The notes under the pieces were generated by a model that was given only the letters and a program-made list of their open reading frames with translations, searched no databases and was not told the DNA's origin. This document shows positions 60,035 to 64,000 of a stretch of 64,000 nt of DNA, in pieces (position 1 is the first letter of the stretch; every line of letters starts with the position of its first letter). Where the stretch lies: NCBI GenBank assembly GCA_036274895.1, contig DASUEU010000049.1, positions 186,001-250,000 on the forward strand. Direction: 5' to 3'. The DNA is from CALMKX01 sp036274895 (lineage in GTDB: Bacteria > Acidobacteriota > Thermoanaerobaculia > Multivoradales > SZUA-115). A program made the position numbers and the translations under genes.

Positions 60035-62074
60035 ATGGGCCAGTACAGCATCCATCCCAGGATCGGTGTCGCTCGTCTCGGCAACAGCCAGGGCTCGTTC
60101 TATCTCGGGCCCGAGGTCACCGGCGGTCTGCCGACCGAGTGTGACGAGGCAGGCAACGAGATCCATCACGACGGCGAGCCGGTGCCGGTGACGCAGTTCA
60201 AGGATCGCGCGGGGGCGATCAAGCGTCAGGCGGCGCGCTTCAAGATCTATCACCAGGAGGGCGCCGGCCCGGCCCGTGAGGTCAGCATTGGCGAGGCCGG
60301 GATCAAGGCCATCCGCTGGACCGTTCACGTCGCCAACAAGAAACCGATCTGGTACACCTTCTCGGAATTGACCGGCGACCTCGAGTTCGGCGAGTGGAAC
60401 AGCTACGAGAACCAACACGTGCCGCTCAACAACCAGGCGACCACCAACCCCGCCGAGCGCAAGAAGCTGATGATCGATCCGGGTCCCCGCTCGGTGAGCG
60501 CACCGGGTGAACGCCAGGAATTCTCGCGCTGGACCATCCCCGCGGATTATCCCCACGGCTCCTTCCCCAACCCGATCCAGTACCCGCTCAACCCGGCGAT
60601 CAACACCCTGGGCTCGATGATGATGAACGCCCACGGCGATCTCGTCGTGCTCGGCGGCCTCGGCAATTCCGCGGGCTCGACCACGTTGACCGGCTTCCGT
60701 GGTGCCTCCGGCTGGTGGGACGACGTGTCCGACGGCTTCGTGCTCGCCACGCTCACCCTCGACGACGGCTCCACGATCGATCTCGAGCCGGCCTGGCTGA
60801 TCGTCGGCAGCCCCAAGTACGCGCCTCAACTGGTCAACATCGTCACCCTCGACGACACCATGTACGACGTGGCCGTGCGCTTCCTGGGCTACGACAAGGA
60901 GCTCTACGACGCGGGCCGCTGGCCGCCGCCGAAGGACCACTACGATCCCTTCGCCGGCTTCAACCCGGACTACCGGCCCAGCTACGGGCGCGACATCGAG
61001 CCGATCTTGAAGCGCCCCGAGTCCTACCGCTGGGTGGCCCAGGTGCCGTCGATGATCGAGTTCTCACGGCCCGCTTTCGACGCCTCCGACCCGGGCGAGG
61101 GCAACCGTGCCCACCGCGAGCGTTATTTCAGCTTCTACCGCGTGCCCGTGCCGCCGCAGAGCCATCGCTACATCGATCAGGTGGAAAACGGACCGAACAC
61201 CCTGTTCAGCCAGGAAGGCGTGCCGTTGATGCCGCTCAACTCGGGCGACAACTCGGTGACCAACCAGCTGATCTACAAGTTCCTCACCCTCACGCCCACG
61301 CAGTACTTCTTCCTCCACCAGTGGGCGCTCGGCAAGTTCGATCGCGGCACGGCGCCGCCGGACAACCGGGACGGCGTGCTCGAGATCGATCGTCAGGTGG
61401 TGGGCAACCTGGTCGGTGGACCCTTCTCGCCCGGCATCGAGACCACCTGGATCGTGCGCAACGCCTTGCTCTACAAGTCCCCTTACAACTTCGACGTCGC
61501 CCACTTCGAGGGCAGCAACGCAGCGATCGAGGCCTACTACCGGCAGCACGGCCTGTCGCTCACCAGCGACCCGCAGAACGGCGACGGCACCGAGCCGGGG
61601 GACCTGACCAAGCGCATGGCGATCCCCTGGCAGGCGGACTTCTTCGATTGCACGGTGCAGACGCCGAACGTCGACAACCCGGCGATCAATCAGAGCCCGG
61701 CCGACGACGGGGTGCAGGTGCCGCCCGCCTTCTACGTCTACTGGTGGCCGCCCCAGAGTCCCATGCACGTCATCGCCGGCTCCCTCGATCCCGGCAACCA
61801 GGTGCTGGACGGCTACGTCTCGAGCCAGCCGGGGCAGCTCTCCGGGGCCAACGGCATCAACGTCAACATCCAGTCCCAGCCCGGGTACGCGATCACCGCC
61901 GCTGGCCAGCCGGTGACCTATGCCCGGGGCATCAACAGCTTCAACCAGATGACTTCGTCCTGGGCGGATCTCGGCTTCATCCTGAACCAGGGGCCGCGGG
62001 ACTATCCCTACTTCGTCGAGGCCGAGCGCAACACCACCTTCCTCGCCCAGGGTGCGGCCCTGGGCATCAAGTAG
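60035..62074 (+). CDS. lodA: LodA/GoxA-family CTQ-dependent amino-acid oxidase
   Basis: The 679 residues match LodA-like quinoproteins from YSIHPRIGVARLGNS onward. The CTQ cofactor forms from a Cys and a Trp. The candidate Cys is C539 in PWQADFFDC, the family motif; the Trp is W570 or W571 in YWWPPQSP. The family oxidises free or peptide amino acids (lysine, glycine) with release of hydrogen peroxide. ATG 60035 has AGGAGGAAGCG upstream and gives the normal family N-terminus. The lodB-type partner follows after 6 bases. Confidence 0.9.
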   Translation: MGQYSIHPRIGVARLGNSQGSFYLGPEVTGGLPTECDEAGNEIHHDGEPVPVTQFKDRAGAIKRQAARFKIYHQEGAGPAREVSIGEAGIKAIRWTVHVANKKPIWYTFSELTGDLEFGEWNSYENQHVPLNNQATTNPAERKKLMIDPGPRSVSAPGERQEFSRWTIPADYPHGSFPNPIQYPLNPAINTLGSMMMNAHGDLVVLGGLGNSAGSTTLTGFRGASGWWDDVSDGFVLATLTLDDGSTIDLEPAWLIVGSPKYAPQLVNIVTLDDTMYDVAVRFLGYDKELYDAGRWPPPKDHYDPFAGFNPDYRPSYGRDIEPILKRPESYRWVAQVPSMIEFSRPAFDASDPGEGNRAHRERYFSFYRVPVPPQSHRYIDQVENGPNTLFSQEGVPLMPLNSGDNSVTNQLIYKFLTLTPTQYFFLHQWALGKFDRGTAPPDNRDGVLEIDRQVVGNLVGGPFSPGIETTWIVRNALLYKSPYNFDVAHFEGSNAAIEAYYRQHGLSLTSDPQNGDGTEPGDLTKRMAIPWQADFFDCTVQTPNVDNPAINQSPADDGVQVPPAFYVYWWPPQSPMHVIAGSLDPGNQVLDGYVSSQPGQLSGANGINVNIQSQPGYAITAAGQPVTYARGINSFNQMTSSWADLGFILNQGPRDYPYFVEAERNTTFLAQGAALGIK

Positions 62075-62080
62075 GGGAGG

Positions 62081-63454
62081 GTGGCCGAGCACGCCTGCGA
62101 CGTGCTGGTGGTGGGCGGGGGTCCGGCGGGGCTGGCCCTCGTCCTGGCGCTGCGCCGGCACGGCTCGCCGCTCTCCGTGCTGGTGGTCGAGCGCACCTCG
62201 TACGAGCTGCCGGGCATCGGCGAGACCCTCTCCCCCGGTGCTCGGACCTTGCTCGAGCACCTGGGGGTGTGGGAGGGCTTCGCGGCGGACGGCCACCTGG
62301 CGGCCTACGGCACCTCCGCGGCCTGGGGCAGCCCGGAGCTGGCCACCCGCGACTTCCTGTTCACCCCCTTCGGCACCGGCTGGCACCTCGATCGCCGCCG
62401 CTTCGACGCCCGCCTGGCCGACGCGGCAGAGGCCGCCGGAGCGCCCCTGTGGCGGCGCAGCCGGGTGCGTCGCCTCGGCGGGGACGCCGCCGGCGGCTTC
62501 GGGGTGGAGATCGACCGCGATGGCCGGCCGGAACGCGTGAGTGCCCGCTTCCTGGTGGATGCCACCGGAAAGGGCGCCGTGCTGGCGCGCCACCTTGGGG
62601 GGGACCGGCGGGTGCTCGACCGCCAGGTCGCCTTGGCCGCGACCGTGGCCTTCGAGGCGGAGCCGCCGGTCGAGACCTCGACCATGGTCGAGGCCGTGGA
62701 GCTGGGGTGGTGGTACTCGGCGCCCATCCCGGGCCAGCAGCTGGTGGTCGCCCTGGTGACCGATGCCGATCTCGCCCGGGAGCACGGCCTGGCCCGGGAG
62801 GCGGCGTGGCACGGGCAGCTCGAGGCCGCGCCGCACACCTCCCGGCGCCTCGCGGGCGGCCGGCTGGTGGCGCCGCCGAGGGTGGTGGCCGCCCACTCCG
62901 CCTGCCTGGTGCGGACGGTGGGGGAGGGCTGGCTGGCCGTGGGAGATGCCGCCGCCTGCCACGACCCCCTGTCGTCGAGCGGCATCGTCAGGGCTCTCGA
63001 TTCCGGGATTCGAGGAGCGCGGGCGATCCATGCCGCGCTGGTGCTGGGAGACCGGGAGGCGCTGCCCGCCTTCGACCTCGAGCAAGGCAGGGCCTTCGAC
63101 CAGTACTGCGCCACCCGCGCCGCCTACTACCAGATCGAAGGCCGCTGGCCGGACGGCGACTTGTGGCGAAGGCGGCAACGCCAGGTCATCCTCGACCCAC
63201 GGGCCCTGCTCGCCCCCAACCTGTTGGCGGCCCTCGTGCCCAGCCGCTGGCCACGAGCCCTGCGCCTGCCGGCGGACCTTCGGCACCTGGACGCCCGCCT
63301 GCTGCTGGAACTCGTCCCCCACCCCCGCCCCGCTCACGAGGTCGTGGCCGAGCACCGCCAGCGCGCCACCGAGCCAGGCAGCGACCTGGACGTGATCCTC
63401 GGCCTGCAATGGCTGTTGGCCCGTGGGGTGCTGCGGCTCGACGCGCCGGGGTGA
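62081..63454 (+). CDS. lodB: LodB-type FAD flavoprotein, CTQ maturation partner
   Basis: The 457 residues show a Rossmann FAD motif (VLVVGGGPAGLALVLAL), GIGETLSPGA, the second nucleotide site WLAVGDAAACHDPLSSSG, and RRRFDARLAD. This resembles tryptophan-halogenase-like LodB proteins. LodB modifies the quinone-forming residues of LodA. Start GTG 62081 lies just after the lodA stop, so both are expressed together. The pair is complete here. Confidence 0.87.
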   Translation: MAEHACDVLVVGGGPAGLALVLALRRHGSPLSVLVVERTSYELPGIGETLSPGARTLLEHLGVWEGFAADGHLAAYGTSAAWGSPELATRDFLFTPFGTGWHLDRRRFDARLADAAEAAGAPLWRRSRVRRLGGDAAGGFGVEIDRDGRPERVSARFLVDATGKGAVLARHLGGDRRVLDRQVALAATVAFEAEPPVETSTMVEAVELGWWYSAPIPGQQLVVALVTDADLAREHGLAREAAWHGQLEAAPHTSRRLAGGRLVAPPRVVAAHSACLVRTVGEGWLAVGDAAACHDPLSSSGIVRALDSGIRGARAIHAALVLGDREALPAFDLEQGRAFDQYCATRAAYYQIEGRWPDGDLWRRRQRQVILDPRALLAPNLLAALVPSRWPRALRLPADLRHLDARLLLELVPHPRPAHEVVAEHRQRATEPGSDLDVILGLQWLLARGVLRLDAPG

Positions 63455-63472
63455 GAGCGTTCAAGTCCTCCT

Positions 63473-63491
63473 GTCCCGAGGAAAACGGGAC
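63473..63491 (+). terminator. Weak stem-loop after lodB
   Basis: GTCCCG and CGGGAC enclose a seven-base loop, 18 bases after the lodB stop. The stem is short and no T-tract follows. Confidence 0.3.
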
Positions 63492-63600
63492 GAGATGTCC
63501 GTCAGTACGGAAGGAGGGGGTGGGGGATTCCGCGCTCGGCCGGCCGGTCGCGAGCCGCCCGGCCCTTGCTCACGCTCTGCCACACTGGGAGGTCCGGCAC

Positions 63601-64000
63601 ATGACGATCCCGCTTCGACGCAGCTCGCCCTGGGCGGTAGTCCTGGGATTCACTCTCGTCCTGGTCCTCGGATCGCCGGCGGTCGCCTCCGCCAAGAAGG
63701 GTCCGAAGATCTCCGTGGGCAACGACCCCTCGATGAAGGTGGGCTCGCCCTCTCTGGTGCTCGTCGAGCTATCCGACTTCCAGTGCTTCTACTGCGGTCG
63801 CGCCGCCGCCGACCTCTTGCCCAGAGTCCACGAAGCGTTCGTGAAGACCGGCAAGGTCGAGATCGTCTTCCTCGACCTGCCGCTCCAGATGCACCCGCAG
63901 GCCCTCAAGGCGGCGGAAGCGGCCGCCTGTGCGGGGGCCCAGGACAAGTTCTGGGACATGCACAACCACCTCTTCGCCAACCAGGAAGCGCTGACGCCCG
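63601..64000 (+). CDS. DsbA/thioredoxin-like exported protein (3' end outside window)
   Basis: The frame from ATG 63601 stays open to the window edge. A signal peptide (VVLGFTLVLVLGSPAVASA) is followed by a DsbA-type thioredoxin fold: VELSDFQCFYCGRAAADLLP (active CxxC = CFYC), then LPLQMHPQALKAAEAAACAG and WDMHNHLFANQ. It probably makes or isomerises disulphides outside the inner membrane. The end, with the cis-Pro region, is missing. Confidence 0.88.
   Translation, partial: MTIPLRRSSPWAVVLGFTLVLVLGSPAVASAKKGPKISVGNDPSMKVGSPSLVLVELSDFQCFYCGRAAADLLPRVHEAFVKTGKVEIVFLDLPLQMHPQALKAAEAAACAGAQDKFWDMHNHLFANQEALTP

Overview
The window is GC-rich, densely packed bacterial DNA. Many genes encode secreted or lipid-anchored beta-propeller (FG-GAP/VCBS, CRTAC1-type), TPR and VWA proteins. 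There are also a propeller-sensor histidine kinase, a LodA/LodB pair, a CHAT peptidase and multihaem cytochromes. This repertoire, the GTG starts and the haem gene order fit an Acidobacteriota-like organism (Thermoanaerobaculia-type). That placement is inference, because no rRNA gene is present.

Layout. 1-4862 (minus): a tight tetrapyrrole operon, HemX-like protein > hemA > hemC > hemD > UbiB-like kinase, the last cut by the window start. 5018-8133 (plus): purA, a small Cys-containing secreted protein, tRNA-Thr(CGT), and an M23 peptidase. 8155-18756 (minus): the most unusual block, four genes joined by ATGA, TGATG and GTGA overlaps: TPR protein > VWA/FG-GAP surface protein > pentahaem-cytochrome/VWA fusion > CRTAC1 lipoprotein. 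A chorismatase lies just upstream. 19963-24299: an EndoQ-type nuclease fused to a UvrD-type helicase, a FitA/VapC-type toxin-antitoxin pair, and several palindromic repeats, one read in frame inside the helicase. 24309-28833 (minus): a DUF6624-like protein, a large TPR-CHAT peptidase of lower GC, and a small membrane protein.

28903-36399: a PIG-L deacetylase, a PAS-GGDEF diguanylate cyclase, a BNR lipoprotein, GNAT copy 1, a redoxin/metalloprotease/secreted protein trio, and a secreted beta-rich protein. 36524-41522: a DUF433 antitoxin with a truncated DUF5615 toxin, an AT-richer HNH nuclease, GNAT copy 2, a cupin, an LRR-like protein, an alpha/beta hydrolase and a small secreted protein. 41782-47803 (minus): a metal/redox operon (Cys-rich protein, TolC, multicopper oxidase, cytochrome c, small periplasmic protein) and a polytopic membrane protein. 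47957-55780: a lysyl-endopeptidase-like protease, a response regulator convergent with a propeller histidine kinase, and a Ca-binding-type protein ending in 48 Asp. 55828-64000: a second CRTAC1/TPR pair, adenosine deaminase, lodA/lodB, and a DsbA-like protein cut by the window end.

The main working idea is that the 8-19 kb operon builds a cell-surface redox or adhesion complex. Two of its proteins share the same plan (VWA plus Ig-like region plus one C-terminal membrane helix) and one carries covalent haems. Very long open frames antisense to these genes are GC-driven shadows and were not annotated.
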